A stretch of 64,000 nt of DNA from contig NZ_BSTN01000017.1 in the NCBI RefSeq assembly GCF_030269545.1, positions 77,260-141,259 of the forward strand, written 5' to 3'. A program made the translations under genes and the position numbers. This document shows positions 51,620-61,104 of this stretch, one piece after another (the first letter of the stretch is position 1; every line of letters starts with the position of its first letter). This DNA is from Actinomadura sp. NBRC 104425 (GTDB lineage Bacteria > Actinomycetota > Actinomycetes > Streptosporangiales > Streptosporangiaceae). The notes under the pieces are model-generated. The model saw nothing but the letters and a program-made list of their open reading frames with translations, was not told the DNA's origin and ran no database searches.

Positions 51620-54600
51620 TCAGCGCACCACCGACGGCCGCAGCCAGCGCCGCATCACCTCCAGCAGCCGGTCGACGTCCACCGGCTTGGGCACGTAGTC
51701 CGAGGCGCCCGCGGCCAGGCTCTTCTCCCGGTCGCCCTTCATCACCTTCGCGGTGATCACGATGATCGGCAGCTCGGCGAACTGCGGCATCTCGCGGATC
51801 GCGGCGGTGGTGGCGTAGCCGTCCAGGCCGGGCATCATCACGTCCATCAGCACCATCGCCACATCCGGGTTGCGGTGCAGCAGGTCGATGCCGGCCTGCC
51901 CGTCCTCGGCGTACAGCACCTCCATGCCGTAGCCCTCCAGGACGCTGGTCAGCGCGAACACGTTGCGCACATCGTCGTCGACGATCAGCACCTTGCGGCC
52001 CGACAGCGCGGTGTCCAGGTAGTCGGCGGGCGGCTCGGCCAGCATCCCCTCCAGCGGGTCCTCGCCGACCTGCCCGCCGGCGTGCTCGCGGGCGTGCTCG
52101 CGGGCGGGGGCGTCGTCGCCGCGGCCCGCCGGCACGGCCTCCAGCGGCGCGGCCGCGTCGGCAGCCCGGGCGGAGCGGTCGGACGGGGCCGCCGCGTCCC
52201 CGTCCTCGGCGGCGGGCCGCCGCCGGTCGTCCGACTCGGGGCATCGGGCGGGCAGGTAGAGGGTGAACACGCTGCCGCGGCCCAGCTCGCTCTCCACATG
52301 GATCTCCCCGCCGAGCAGCCGGGCGATGTTGCGGCTGATCGACAGGCCCAGCCCGGTGCCGCCGTAGCGGCGGCTGGTGGTGCCGTCGGCCTGCTGGAAC
52401 GCCTCGAAGATCGCCTGCAGCTTGTCCTGGCTCACCCCGATCCCGGTGTCGATCACGCGGAACGCCAGCACGTCGGGGACGTTCCACAGCGCCGGGACGG
52501 TGACGTCCATGTCGCCGGCCCGTTCCACGCGCAGCCGCACCTCGCCCTCGGCGGTGAACTTCACCGCGTTGGACAGCAGGTTGCGCAGCACCTGCTGCAG
52601 CCGCTGCTCGTCGGTGTACAGCGTCGCCGGGACGTCCGGGGCGACCTCCACGTCGAACCGCAGGCCCTTGTCCTGCGACAGCGGCCGGAACGCCGCCTCG
52701 ACGTAGTCGACCAGCGCGGACACGCCGATCTCCTGCGGGTGCACCCCCATCTTCCCGGCCTCCACCTTGGCCAGGTCCAGGATGTCGTTGATCAGTTCCA
52801 GCAGGTCGGTGCCGGAGTCGTGGATGGTGCGGGCGAACTCGACCTGCTTTTCGGTCAGGTTCCCCTCGGCGTTCTCGGTCAGCAGCTTGGCCAGCACGAG
52901 CAGGCTGTTGAGCGGGGTGCGCAGCTCGTGCGACATGTTCGCCAAAAACTCCGACTTGTACCGCGAGGAGATCGCCAGCTGCTCGGCGCGCTCCTCCAGG
53001 GTCCGCCGGGCCTGCTCGATCTGGTAGTTCTGGATCTCGATCGCGCGGTTCTGCTGGGCCAGCAGCGCCGCCTTCTCCTCCAGCTCGGTGTTGGAGTGGC
53101 GCAGCTCGCCCTGCTGGCGCTGCAGCTCGTCGGAGCGTTCCTGCAGCTCCTGCGCCAGCCGCTGGGACTCGGCCAGCAGCGCCTCGGTGCGGGCGTTGGC
53201 GCGGATGGCGTTCAGCGTCACCCCGATCGTCTCGATCAGCTGGTCGAAGAACGCCAGGTGCACGTCGGTGAACCGGTTGAACGAGGCCAGCTCGATCGCG
53301 CCGAGCACGGTGTCCTCGAACACGATCGGCAGCACGATGATGTTGACCGGGGCCGCCTCGCCCAGCCCCGTGCCGATCTTGATGTAGCCGGGCGGCGCGT
53401 CGGTGAGCAGCACCCGGCGGCGCTCCCGCGCGGCCTGCCCGACCAGGCCCTCGCCGATGGCGAACCGCACCGTGCCGATCCGGTCGCGGGGGATCCCGTA
53501 CCCGGCGGTCAGCACCAGCTCGGCCCCGTCGGCGTCCGCGCCGTCCGGCCGGTCCTCGGGGTCCTCGGCCAGGTAGAACGCGCCGTACTGGGCGCTGGCG
53601 GTCGGGGTCAGCTCGCTCATGATCAGCTCGGCGACCTGCATGAGGTCGCGGTGGCCCTGCATGAGCCCGCCGATGCGCGCCAGGTTGGTCTTCAGCCAGT
53701 CCTGCTCCTGGTTGGCGCGGGTGGTCTCGCGCAGCGTGGCGACCATCAGGTTGACGTTGTCCTTCAGCTCGGCCACCTCGCCGCGCGCCTCCACGGTGAT
53801 GGAGCGGGTCAGGTCGCCGCGCGCCACCGCCCTGGCCACCTCGCCGATCGCCCGCACCTGCGTGGTCAGGTTGCTGGCCAGCTCGTTGACGCTCTCGGTG
53901 AGCCGCTTCCAGGTGCCCGACACGCCCTCCACCTCGGCCTGTCCGCCCAGGCGGCCCTCGGTGCCGACCTCCCGGGCCACCCGGGTCACCTCGGAGGCGA
54001 ACGACGACAGCGTGTCCACCATCGTGTTCAGCGTGGTCTTCAGCTCCAGCAGCTCGCCCTGGGCGTCGACGTCGATGCGGCGGGTCAGGTCGCCGTGCGC
54101 CACGGCCGTGGCGACCTGCGCGATGTTGCGGACCTGGGTGGTCAGGTTGGACGCCATCCCGTTGACGTTGTCGGTCAGGTCCTTCCACATGCCGCCGGCG
54201 CCCGGCACGATCGCCTGTCCGCCCAGGCGGCCCTCCGTGCCGACCTCGCGGGCGACCCGGGTGACCTCGTCGGCGAACGCCGACAGGATGTCGACCATCG
54301 TGTTGATGGTCTCCTTCAGCTGCAGGATCTCGCCCTGCGCGTCCACGGTGATCTTGCGGGTGAGGTCGCCCTGCGCGACGGCGGTGGTCACCTGCGCGAT
54401 GTTGCGGACCTGGGTGGTCAGGTTGCCGGCCATCGAGTTGACGCTGTCGGTGAGGTCCTTCCACACGCCGCTCACGCCCGGGACGCGGGCCTGGCCGCCG
54501 AGCCGGCCCTCCGTGCCGACCTCGCGGGCGACGCGGGTGACCTCGTCGGCGAACGCCGACAGCGTGTCCACCATCGTGTTGACGGTGTCCTTGACCTCCA

Positions 54601-55882
54601 GGATCTCGCCCTGCGCGTCGACCGTGATCTTCTTGGTCAGGTCGCCCTGCGCGACGGCCGTCGTCACCTGGGCGATGTTGCGGACCTGGTACGTCAGGTT
54701 GGACGCCATGCCGTTGACGTTCGCCGTCAGGTCCTTCCACACGCCGCTCACGCCGGGGACGCGGGCCTGGCCGCCCAGGCGCCCCTCGGTGCCGACCTCG
54801 CGGGCGACGCGGGTGACCTCGTCGGCGAACGCCGACAGCGTGTCCACCATCTGGTTGACCGTCAGCTTGAGCTGCAGGATCTCGCCCTGGGCGTCGACGG
54901 TGATCTTCTTGCCCAGATCGCCCTCGGCCACCGCCGTGGTGACCTGCGCGATGTTGCGCACCTGCGAGGTCAGGTTGTTGGCCATGGCGTTGACGTTGTC
55001 GGTGAGGTCCTTCCAGACCCCGCTGACGCCCCGCACGTTGGCCTGGCCGCCCAGCTGCCCCTCGGTGCCGACCTCGCGCGCCACCCGGGTCACCTCGGAG
55101 GCGAACGCCGACAGCTGGTCGACCATGGTGTTCACGGTGAGCTTCAGCTCCTGCAGCTCACCGGTGGCCTCCACGGTGACCTTGCGGGTCAGGTCGCCGC
55201 CAGCGACCGCCGTGGTCACCTCGGCGATGTCGCGGACCTGCGCGGTCAGCCGGTCGGCCATCAGGTTCACCGCCGTGGTGACGTCCCGCCAGCGGCCGGT
55301 CATGCCGCGCGCCGACGCCTTGCCGCCGAGCCGCCCCTCGGTGCCGACCTCCCGGGCGAACTGGGTGACCTCCCAGGTGAACCTGTCCAGCAGCTCCACC
55401 ATCGAGTTGGCCGACCGGGCCATGCGCAGCAGCTCCCCGCGCATCGGCCGCCCGCCGACCCGCAGCTCCACCCGCTGGTTCAGGTCGCCCGCCGCCACCG
55501 CCTCCACCACCTTGTGGATGCCGGTGGCCAGGTCGGTGAGCTTGTCGATGATCGCGTTGGCGTCCTCCACCGCGCTGCCCCAGGTGCCCTTGAGCGCCCC
55601 GGGCCGCAGCCGCCCCCGCAGCTGCCCCTCGCGGCCGATCTCACGCCGCACCCGCGCCAGGCCGGAGGCGAGGTGCTCGCCGTTCTCGCGGATCTCCTCC
55701 AGGATCGCCGCGGCCTGCGCCACGGCGCCCTCGCCCGGCACGTCCAGCTCCTTGCGGAGCTTGCCGTCCCGCACCGCCGCCAGCGCTTTCAGCAACGGCG
55801 CCAGGTCGGCGTCGCTGTAGCGCGGGGTGGTGTCGTGAGACCCGTTGCGATGGCTCAGCGAACGGGAAGCGGTTCGGGGCAT
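51620..55882 (-). CDS. osaA: soluble hybrid histidine kinase with seven HAMP repeats (OsaA-like)
   Basis: 1420 residues, no transmembrane segment. Residues ~60-740 hold seven HAMP units of the form NLTTQVRNIAQVTTAVAQGD linked by AREVGTEGRLGGQA segments, the group III (Nik1/Hik1) osmosensor architecture. Then a GAF domain (~745-915), coiled coil, HisKA with H near 985 (FLANMSHELRTPLNSLL), HATPase (N and G boxes: GTGLGLSISRNIARLLGGEI) and a C-terminal receiver (VLIVDDDVRNVFALTSVLEG, D in VLMDVMMPG near 1346). In Streptomyces the orthologue OsaA senses osmotic stress with OsaB. Intact catalytic residues throughout. The DNA of adjacent HAMP repeats is very similar, so recombination between them could alter repeat number. 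Confidence 0.85.
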   Translation of the reverse strand: MPRTASRSLSHRNGSHDTTPRYSDADLAPLLKALAAVRDGKLRKELDVPGEGAVAQAAAILEEIRENGEHLASGLARVRREIGREGQLRGRLRPGALKGTWGSAVEDANAIIDKLTDLATGIHKVVEAVAAGDLNQRVELRVGGRPMRGELLRMARSANSMVELLDRFTWEVTQFAREVGTEGRLGGKASARGMTGRWRDVTTAVNLMADRLTAQVRDIAEVTTAVAGGDLTRKVTVEATGELQELKLTVNTMVDQLSAFASEVTRVAREVGTEGQLGGQANVRGVSGVWKDLTDNVNAMANNLTSQVRNIAQVTTAVAEGDLGKKITVDAQGEILQLKLTVNQMVDTLSAFADEVTRVAREVGTEGRLGGQARVPGVSGVWKDLTANVNGMASNLTYQVRNIAQVTTAVAQGDLTKKITVDAQGEILEVKDTVNTMVDTLSAFADEVTRVAREVGTEGRLGGQARVPGVSGVWKDLTDSVNSMAGNLTTQVRNIAQVTTAVAQGDLTRKITVDAQGEILQLKETINTMVDILSAFADEVTRVAREVGTEGRLGGQAIVPGAGGMWKDLTDNVNGMASNLTTQVRNIAQVATAVAHGDLTRRIDVDAQGELLELKTTLNTMVDTLSSFASEVTRVAREVGTEGRLGGQAEVEGVSGTWKRLTESVNELASNLTTQVRAIGEVARAVARGDLTRSITVEARGEVAELKDNVNLMVATLRETTRANQEQDWLKTNLARIGGLMQGHRDLMQVAELIMSELTPTASAQYGAFYLAEDPEDRPDGADADGAELVLTAGYGIPRDRIGTVRFAIGEGLVGQAARERRRVLLTDAPPGYIKIGTGLGEAAPVNIIVLPIVFEDTVLGAIELASFNRFTDVHLAFFDQLIETIGVTLNAIRANARTEALLAESQRLAQELQERSDELQRQQGELRHSNTELEEKAALLAQQNRAIEIQNYQIEQARRTLEERAEQLAISSRYKSEFLANMSHELRTPLNSLLVLAKLLTENAEGNLTEKQVEFARTIHDSGTDLLELINDILDLAKVEAGKMGVHPQEIGVSALVDYVEAAFRPLSQDKGLRFDVEVAPDVPATLYTDEQRLQQVLRNLLSNAVKFTAEGEVRLRVERAGDMDVTVPALWNVPDVLAFRVIDTGIGVSQDKLQAIFEAFQQADGTTSRRYGGTGLGLSISRNIARLLGGEIHVESELGRGSVFTLYLPARCPESDDRRRPAAEDGDAAAPSDRSARAADAAAPLEAVPAGRGDDAPAREHAREHAGGQVGEDPLEGMLAEPPADYLDTALSGRKVLIVDDDVRNVFALTSVLEGYGMEVLYAEDGQAGIDLLHRNPDVAMVLMDVMMPGLDGYATTAAIREMPQFAELPIIVITAKVMKGDREKSLAAGASDYVPKPVDVDRLLEVMRRWLRPSVVR

Positions 55883-56310
55883 GCTGTTTCATCCTCCTGG
55901 CCCGCCCGGGAACGACGGACACCTGCTGGCGTGGCCGCACCTGTACTTTACGTTCCGCAGCGCCGGCATCGCCGCCCAGAACGCGCGGCCGGCCGGACGG
56001 GGACCGGAGCCGGTGGCCGGCCGGGACGCGGGTAACACGATGCAGCGGAGGCTGCCTCGTAGTCTTCGTGTTACGGTCTGTCGTGTTGTGGCGGCCTGGC
56101 CGCTTCCGTCCGCCGGGCCGGGAAACGTCCCGGATGTCCCCCCGCTCCCCGGCGGCCCGGATGCCGCGGCCGGGCCCCGCCGCCGGGCACCGGTCGGCGG
56201 CCGCGTCCGCCCGTCCAAAGCCCGCCGGTGGCGGGTCTTGCCTGGCCGGACGGCGAACCCGTCTGTCACGATAGCCGGGCCCCGTAAAAGCTCGAAGTGA
56301 GGAACGACTC
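55883..56310. promoter_or_regulatory. osaA/osaC divergent control region with 9-bp inverted repeat
   Basis: 428 bases. GTAACACGA (56032-56040) pairs perfectly with TCGTGTTAC (56066-56074); the 25-base spacer contains its own GCAGC/GCTGC mini-hairpin. A third copy-like TCGTGTTGTGG follows at 56079. It is a candidate regulator-binding site shared by both genes. I found no convincing sigma-B-type GGGTAC/T promoter. Confidence 0.5.
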
Positions 56311-58605
56311 TTGGATCGGCAGACGGCGGCGGCGCACACGGCGCGACCGGCCCCGGCGCAGACCGCGTCGGCCACCTTCCCCTGCGCCGCCACGTCCGTG
56401 GCGGAGGCCCGGCGCTTCGTCCGCCGGGTGCTGACCGGCTGGCACATGGACCAGGCCGTCGACGACGCCGTGCTCGCCACCAGCGAACTGGCCACCAACG
56501 CCGTCGCCTACGCGGGCACCTCGTTCGAGGTGTCCTGCCATCTCACCGACGGCGATATCAGGATCGAGGTCCGCGACCACCACCCCACCCGCATCATCGA
56601 GATGCCCGGCATGGAGGCCTCCAGCGGCCGCGGCCTGCCGTCGATCGCGGCCCTGTCGGCGTCCTGGGGGGTCACCTACGACCGGCGCGGCAAGGGCGTG
56701 TGGTTCCGCCTGCCCCGCCCCGGCGCCGAACCCGGCCCCGAGGACGCCGCCGCGGCCGGGACGGCGGCCGCTGCGGCGCCGGCGGGAACGGCCGGCCCCG
56801 GCGAACCGTCCGGCGGCAGGGCCGCGCGCCCCCGCGGGCGGGGCGCCGCCCGGCCCGGCGCCGCACGCACCTCCGGGCGCCTCGGCGGCGACGTCGACCG
56901 CGACGAGAACGACCCCGCCGCCATGGCCGTGGCCGGCGCCCGGCTGCTGCGCTCCCCCTCGGCCAAGGAGACCCTGCAGGAGGCCGTCGGCACCGTCCGC
57001 GACGTGCTGGACGCCGACGGCGCCGCCGTCCTGCTCGCCGAACGCGATGGGCGGCTGGTGCTCGGCGCCGCCTCCGGCCTGCCCACCGAGGCCCCGGTGG
57101 AGGAGCTGTCGGTGGTCGGCCTGGGCCCCGGCGGCAGCAGCGCCGCCCCCTGGGTGGCCGCCGGCGACAGCGACCCGGTCGCCGCCGCCCTGCGCGCCCG
57201 CTCCCTGGCCGCCGCGCCGCTGCTCGCCCAGGGCCGCCTCACCGGCCTGGTCGTCGCCGTGGCGTCCGCCCCCGGCCGGTTCACCGACAGCGACGCCGCC
57301 CGCCTCGGCCGGCTCGCCGAGGAGATGTCGCTGTCGCTGGAGAAGGCCCGCATCGGCGAGCTGGAGCGCTCCTGGCGCGGCTGGCTCAGCTTCGTCGCCG
57401 AGGCCAGCGACCTGCTCGCCGGAACCCTCGACCAGGAGCGCACCATGGCGCTGGTCGCCCAGCTGGTCGTGCCGCGGCTGGCCACCTGGTGCGCCGTCTT
57501 CACCGACGCCGACGGCGGCCGCGACCGCCTCGCCTACGTCTGGCACGCCGACGAGACCCGCGCCGACGGGCTGCGCGAGCTGCTCGCCCACGCCGACCTC
57601 GCCCCGCCGGCGGACGGCCCCGGCCCTTGGCACGGCTTCGGCACCGCCCCGCCGCAGGCCCGCGCCGCCGCTGGGAGCACCGCCGACGACCAGGCCTACG
57701 CGTTCCCGCTGATCGCCCGCGGCCGGCACATCGGCACCATCGTGATCGGCCGCCCGCCCGGCGAGCGCTTCCCGCGCAGCGCCATCGAACTGGCCGAGGA
57801 GCTCAGCCGCCGCGCGGCCCTGGCCATCGACAACGCCCGCCTCTACTCGGCCCAGACCGCCATGAGCAGCGCCCTGCAGCGCAGCCTGCTGCCGCCCGGC
57901 GTCCCGGAGATCCCGGGCCTGGAGGTCGCCGTGGTGTACGAGCCGGCGGGCGAGGGCAGCGAGGTCGGCGGCGACTTCTACGACGTGTTCGCCTGCCCCG
58001 AGCCGTCCGCCGGGCCCGCCGCCCACCGCTGGCGCTTCGCCATCGGCGACGTGTGCGGGACCGGACCGCAGGCCGCCGCCGTCACCGGCCTGGCCCGGCA
58101 CGCCCTGCGCATCCTGGCCGCCGAGGACATGTCCGTGCCCGACGTGCTGGCCCGGCTCAACCGGCTGATCCTCGGCGAGGGCGAACGCGGCCGCCTGCTG
58201 ACCCTGCTGCACGGCGAGATCACCCCGCGGCCGCGCCGGGACGGCGTGGCGATCAGCCTGACCAGTGCCGGCCACCCGCCGCCGCTGATCCTGGACCCCG
58301 ACGGCACCGTCCGCGAGGCCGCAACCCCCCAGCCGCTGCTCGGCGTGTTCGACGGCGTCGAGTTCCACACCGACACCATCGCCCTGCGGCGCGGGCAGGT
58401 GCTGCTGTGCGTGACCGACGGGGTCACCGAGCGGCGCTCCGGCGGCCGGCAGCTGGGCGACGGGCACGGGCTGGAACGGCTGCTGGCGGGCTGCACCGGC
58501 CTGAGCGCCGGCGCCGTCGCCGCCCGCATCCAGCGGGCCGTGCGCGACTTCGGGCCCGAGCCGTCCAACGACGACGTCGCGCTCATCGTCCTACGGGCGT
58601 CATGA
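56311..58605 (+). CDS. osaC: RsbW-like kinase/GAF/PP2C phosphatase regulator (OsaC-like)
   Basis: 764 residues, TTG start with AGGAA eight bases upstream (next in-frame candidates lie inside the ATPase domain). Residues 20-145: HATPase_c anti-sigma type (VLATSELATNAVAYAGTSFE; ASSGRGLPSIAALSASWGV). Ala/Pro/Gly linker to ~205. Two GAF-like domains about 205-350 and 360-510. PP2C/SpoIIE phosphatase 520-760 (YEPAGEGSEVGGDFYDVFAC; FAIGDVCGTGPQAAAVTGLA; VLLCVTDGVTERRSGG). Streptomyces OsaC combines these domains, is divergent from osaA and returns sigma-B activity to normal after osmotic shock. The same orientation is seen here, and STAS and RsbW-like genes follow. Confidence 0.82.
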   Translation: MDRQTAAAHTARPAPAQTASATFPCAATSVAEARRFVRRVLTGWHMDQAVDDAVLATSELATNAVAYAGTSFEVSCHLTDGDIRIEVRDHHPTRIIEMPGMEASSGRGLPSIAALSASWGVTYDRRGKGVWFRLPRPGAEPGPEDAAAAGTAAAAAPAGTAGPGEPSGGRAARPRGRGAARPGAARTSGRLGGDVDRDENDPAAMAVAGARLLRSPSAKETLQEAVGTVRDVLDADGAAVLLAERDGRLVLGAASGLPTEAPVEELSVVGLGPGGSSAAPWVAAGDSDPVAAALRARSLAAAPLLAQGRLTGLVVAVASAPGRFTDSDAARLGRLAEEMSLSLEKARIGELERSWRGWLSFVAEASDLLAGTLDQERTMALVAQLVVPRLATWCAVFTDADGGRDRLAYVWHADETRADGLRELLAHADLAPPADGPGPWHGFGTAPPQARAAAGSTADDQAYAFPLIARGRHIGTIVIGRPPGERFPRSAIELAEELSRRAALAIDNARLYSAQTAMSSALQRSLLPPGVPEIPGLEVAVVYEPAGEGSEVGGDFYDVFACPEPSAGPAAHRWRFAIGDVCGTGPQAAAVTGLARHALRILAAEDMSVPDVLARLNRLILGEGERGRLLTLLHGEITPRPRRDGVAISLTSAGHPPPLILDPDGTVREAATPQPLLGVFDGVEFHTDTIALRRGQVLLCVTDGVTERRSGGRQLGDGHGLERLLAGCTGLSAGAVAARIQRAVRDFGPEPSNDDVALIVLRAS

Positions 58606-58699
58606 GCCGCCGGCACGAGCCTTCGACACGAGCCGTCGACCCCCGGGGGCGCCGCAGCGGTGGCGTCGCCGGCGCTTGCAATCGGTAAGGTGGGATGAC

Positions 58700-59041
58700 G
58701 TGGGGCTGGCCTTGCACACGACGCGACAGGACGGCCGCGCGACGATCGCCGCGCGCGGCTCCATCGACCTGCACTCCTCCGAGGAGCTGAGAGAACGGCT
58801 CACCGAGCTGGTCGACGCGGGGGAGCGGGAAGTCGTGGTCGACCTCACCGCCGTCGACTTCTGCGACTCCTCCGGCCTCAACGTGCTCGTCCGCGCCTAC
58901 AAGCACGCCCGCGCCCAGAACGCCACCCTGACGGTGACCGGCGCCTACGGCCGCGTCGAGAACGTGCTGCGCACCACCGGGCTCGACCGGTTCCTCATGG
59001 CGGGCGCCGCCGGCGGCGAGGGCTCCGAAGGCCGGGTGTGA
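58700..59041 (+). CDS. STAS-domain anti-sigma factor antagonist (RsbV-like)
   Basis: 113 residues. The GTG at 58700 has AAGGTGG upstream; the earlier TTG at 58676 has no site. Fold: GRATIAARGSIDLHSSEELR, VVVDLTAVDFCDSSGLNVLV with phosphorylatable Ser in DSSGL, and NVLRTTGLDRFL. It is predicted to bind an anti-sigma kinase when dephosphorylated by a PP2C enzyme such as the upstream OsaC-like protein. The stop shares a base with an out-of-frame ATG; the next real gene starts 16 bases on. Confidence 0.85.
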   Translation: MGLALHTTRQDGRATIAARGSIDLHSSEELRERLTELVDAGEREVVVDLTAVDFCDSSGLNVLVRAYKHARAQNATLTVTGAYGRVENVLRTTGLDRFLMAGAAGGEGSEGRV

Positions 59042-59055
59042 TGCGCGGCGACGGC

Positions 59056-59116
59056 ATGTGGACCCCCGGCATGTGGACCCACGGCACATGGACCCACGGC
59101 ACATGGACCCACGGCC
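59056..59116 (+). repeat. 15-bp tandem repeat at the start of the RsbW-like gene
   Basis: Four near-identical units of (A/C)ATGTGGACCC(C/A)CGGC type. They encode MDPRH-like pentapeptides and present alternative GTG/ATG starts every five codons (59058, 59073, 59088, 59103). Confidence 0.8.
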
Positions 59117-59522
59117 GCCGGTCGGCCCCGCGGACTTCCCGGCGGCCATGGCGATGACCGAGACGACGCTGCGCGCCGCCCCCCAGACCGAGGCCGTCGA
59201 GTACGCCCGCCGCCTCGCCATCCGCACCATGCGCACCTGGGCCCTCATGGAGCGCGAGGAACTGGTCACCGCCATCGTCGCCGAGCTGGTCGCCAACGCC
59301 GTCCGGCACGCCGGCACCGCGTTGGAGCTGCGCCTGCAGCGCGACGAGGACCGGGTCCGCGTGGAGGTCCGCGACCGCGCCGCGCAGATGCCCCGCCTGA
59401 CCGTCCCCGGCCCGCTCGACGAGTCGCACCGCGGCCTGTTCATCGTCGACCGCTTCGCCACCGCCTGGGGCGCCGAGCCCGTGACCGGCGGCAAGGTCGT
59501 CTGGGCCGAGGTCGCCATCTGA
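59058..59522 (+). CDS. RsbW-like anti-sigma/histidine kinase-fold ATPase
   Basis: Up to 154 residues. HATPase_c_2 core: EELVTAIVAELVANAVRHAG (N box), RVRVEVRDRAAQMPRLTV (D box), ESHRGLFIVDRFATAWGAEP (G box). It would phosphorylate a STAS partner and hold a sigma factor. The start is unclear: the 15-bp repeats supply four possible starts, and AMAMTETTLRAAP from ATG at 59148/59154 is another, leaving just the folded domain. The neighbouring RsbV-like gene makes partnership likely. Confidence 0.75.
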   Translation: MDPRHVDPRHMDPRHMDPRPPVGPADFPAAMAMTETTLRAAPQTEAVEYARRLAIRTMRTWALMEREELVTAIVAELVANAVRHAGTALELRLQRDEDRVRVEVRDRAAQMPRLTVPGPLDESHRGLFIVDRFATAWGAEPVTGGKVVWAEVAI

Positions 59523-59568
59523 CCCCGGCCCGACCAAGGCTAACGGCCGGCCGGCGCGCCCCGGAGGG

Positions 59569-60924
59569 TCACTGCGCCACCCGGTACAGCTCGGCGACCA
59601 TGAACGCCAGGTCGAGCGACTGGCTGCGGTTGAGCCGAGGGTCGCAGGCCGTCTCGTACCGCTGGTGCAGGTCGTCCTCGACGATCTCGTGGCCGCCGCC
59701 GACGCACTCGGTGACGTCGTCGCCGGTGAACTCGATGTGGATGCCGCCGGGGTGGGTGCCCAGCGCCCGGTGCACCTCGAAGAACCCGGTGACCTCGTCC
59801 AGCACGTCGTCGAACCGGCGGGTCTTGTGCCCGCTGGGCGCCTCGAAGGTGTTGCCGTGCATCGGGTCGCAGATCCAGGCGACCGGCGACCCGCTGCTGT
59901 GCACCTTCTCGATCAGCGGCGGCAGCACGTCGCGGATCTTCCCCGCGCCCATCCGGGTGATGAACGTCAGCCGCCCCGGCTCGCCCTCGGGGTTGAGCCG
60001 CTCCATCAGGGCCAGCGCCTCCTCGGCGGTGGCCGTCGGGCCCAGCTTCACCCCGATCGGGTTGCGGATGTGCCGCAGGAACTCCACGTGGGCGCCGTCG
60101 AGCTGCCGGGTCCGCTCGCCGATCCACACCATGTGCGCCGACACGTCGTAGGGCAGCCCGCTGCGGCTGTCGATGCGGGTCAGCGCCCGCTCGTACTCCA
60201 GCAGCAGCGCCTCGTGGCTGGAGTAGAACTCCACACCGTGGAACTCCTCCGGGTCGGCGCCGCAGGCCTTCATGAACGCCAGCGCCCGGTCGATCTCGCC
60301 GGCCAGCCGCTCGTACCGGCGCCCCGCCGGGCTGTTGGCCACGAAGTCCTGGTTCCAGGCGTGCACCTGCCGCAGGTCGGCGTACCCGCCCTTGGTGAAC
60401 GCCCGGCACAGGTTCAGCGTGACGGCCGAGCAGTGGTAGGCCTGCAGCATCCGCCGGGGGTCGTTGCGCCGCGCCTGCGGGGTGAACTCGAAGCCGTTGA
60501 CGGCGTCGCCCCGGTAGGCGGGCAGCTCGACCCCGTCGCGCACCTCGACCGGCTTGGACCGCGGCTTGGCGAACTGCCCGGCCATCCGTCCGATCTTCAC
60601 CACCGGCACCCGGCCGGCATAGGTGAGCACGACGGCCATCTGCAGCAGGGTCTTGAGCTTGTTGCGGACGGCGTCGGCCGTGGACCCCGAGAAGGTCTCG
60701 GCGCAGTCGCCGCCCTGCAGGACGAACGCCTCGCCCCGCGCGACCGCCGCCAGGCTCTCCCTGAGCTGGTCGCACTCGCCGGCGAACACCAGCGGCGGCT
60801 GCTTGGCCAGCTCGTCGACCACCGTCCGCAGCTCGGCCTCGTCGTCCCACTCGGGCTGTTGCAGTGCCGGGAGGGCACGCCAGGCGTCCAGCTGCCCCGT
60901 GACGCTAGATGTACTCACGGGCAT
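59569..60924 (-). CDS. aroG: class II 3-deoxy-D-arabino-heptulosonate 7-phosphate synthase
   Basis: 451 residues. First enzyme of the shikimate pathway, condensing PEP and erythrose 4-phosphate. Class II (plant-type) motifs: FVLQGGDCAETFSGSTADAV, PVVKIGRMAGQFAKPRSKPV, YRGDAVNGFEFTPQARRNDP, NPIGVKLGPTATAEEALALM, ICDPMHGNTFEAPSGHKTRR and GGIHIEFTGDDVTECVGG. Metal-binding Cys/His/Glu/Asp of the family are in place. The start at 60924 (ATG) or 60918 (GTG) is open; neither has a strong site. An upstream frame to 61014 lacks bias. Regulation by aromatic amino acids is expected but not visible. Confidence 0.93.
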   Translation of the reverse strand: MPVSTSSVTGQLDAWRALPALQQPEWDDEAELRTVVDELAKQPPLVFAGECDQLRESLAAVARGEAFVLQGGDCAETFSGSTADAVRNKLKTLLQMAVVLTYAGRVPVVKIGRMAGQFAKPRSKPVEVRDGVELPAYRGDAVNGFEFTPQARRNDPRRMLQAYHCSAVTLNLCRAFTKGGYADLRQVHAWNQDFVANSPAGRRYERLAGEIDRALAFMKACGADPEEFHGVEFYSSHEALLLEYERALTRIDSRSGLPYDVSAHMVWIGERTRQLDGAHVEFLRHIRNPIGVKLGPTATAEEALALMERLNPEGEPGRLTFITRMGAGKIRDVLPPLIEKVHSSGSPVAWICDPMHGNTFEAPSGHKTRRFDDVLDEVTGFFEVHRALGTHPGGIHIEFTGDDVTECVGGGHEIVEDDLHQRYETACDPRLNRSQSLDLAFMVAELYRVAQ

Positions 60925-61041
60925 CAAGGCTATGGCACTCCGGCAGGACCGGCATGACCTCCACGGTGGAGAAAACCGGAAAACTTCCGGATGCCGCCCG
61001 GAGCGCGGCCTCACGCGAAGGTAAAAAACGGAAGATTATCG

Positions 61042-61078
61042 CGGCCGAGCGGACCCGGAGCAGCGGTCCGCTCGGCCG
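61042..61078 (-). terminator. terminator of the sigma factor gene
   Basis: 14-bp perfect stem (61042-61055 with 61065-61078), 9-base loop, followed on the minus strand by a run of six T (61022-61028 region). It sits 27 bases after the sigma-factor stop. Confidence 0.7.
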
Positions 61079-61104
61079 ACGCGATCACGAATGTCACTCA
61101 AAGG

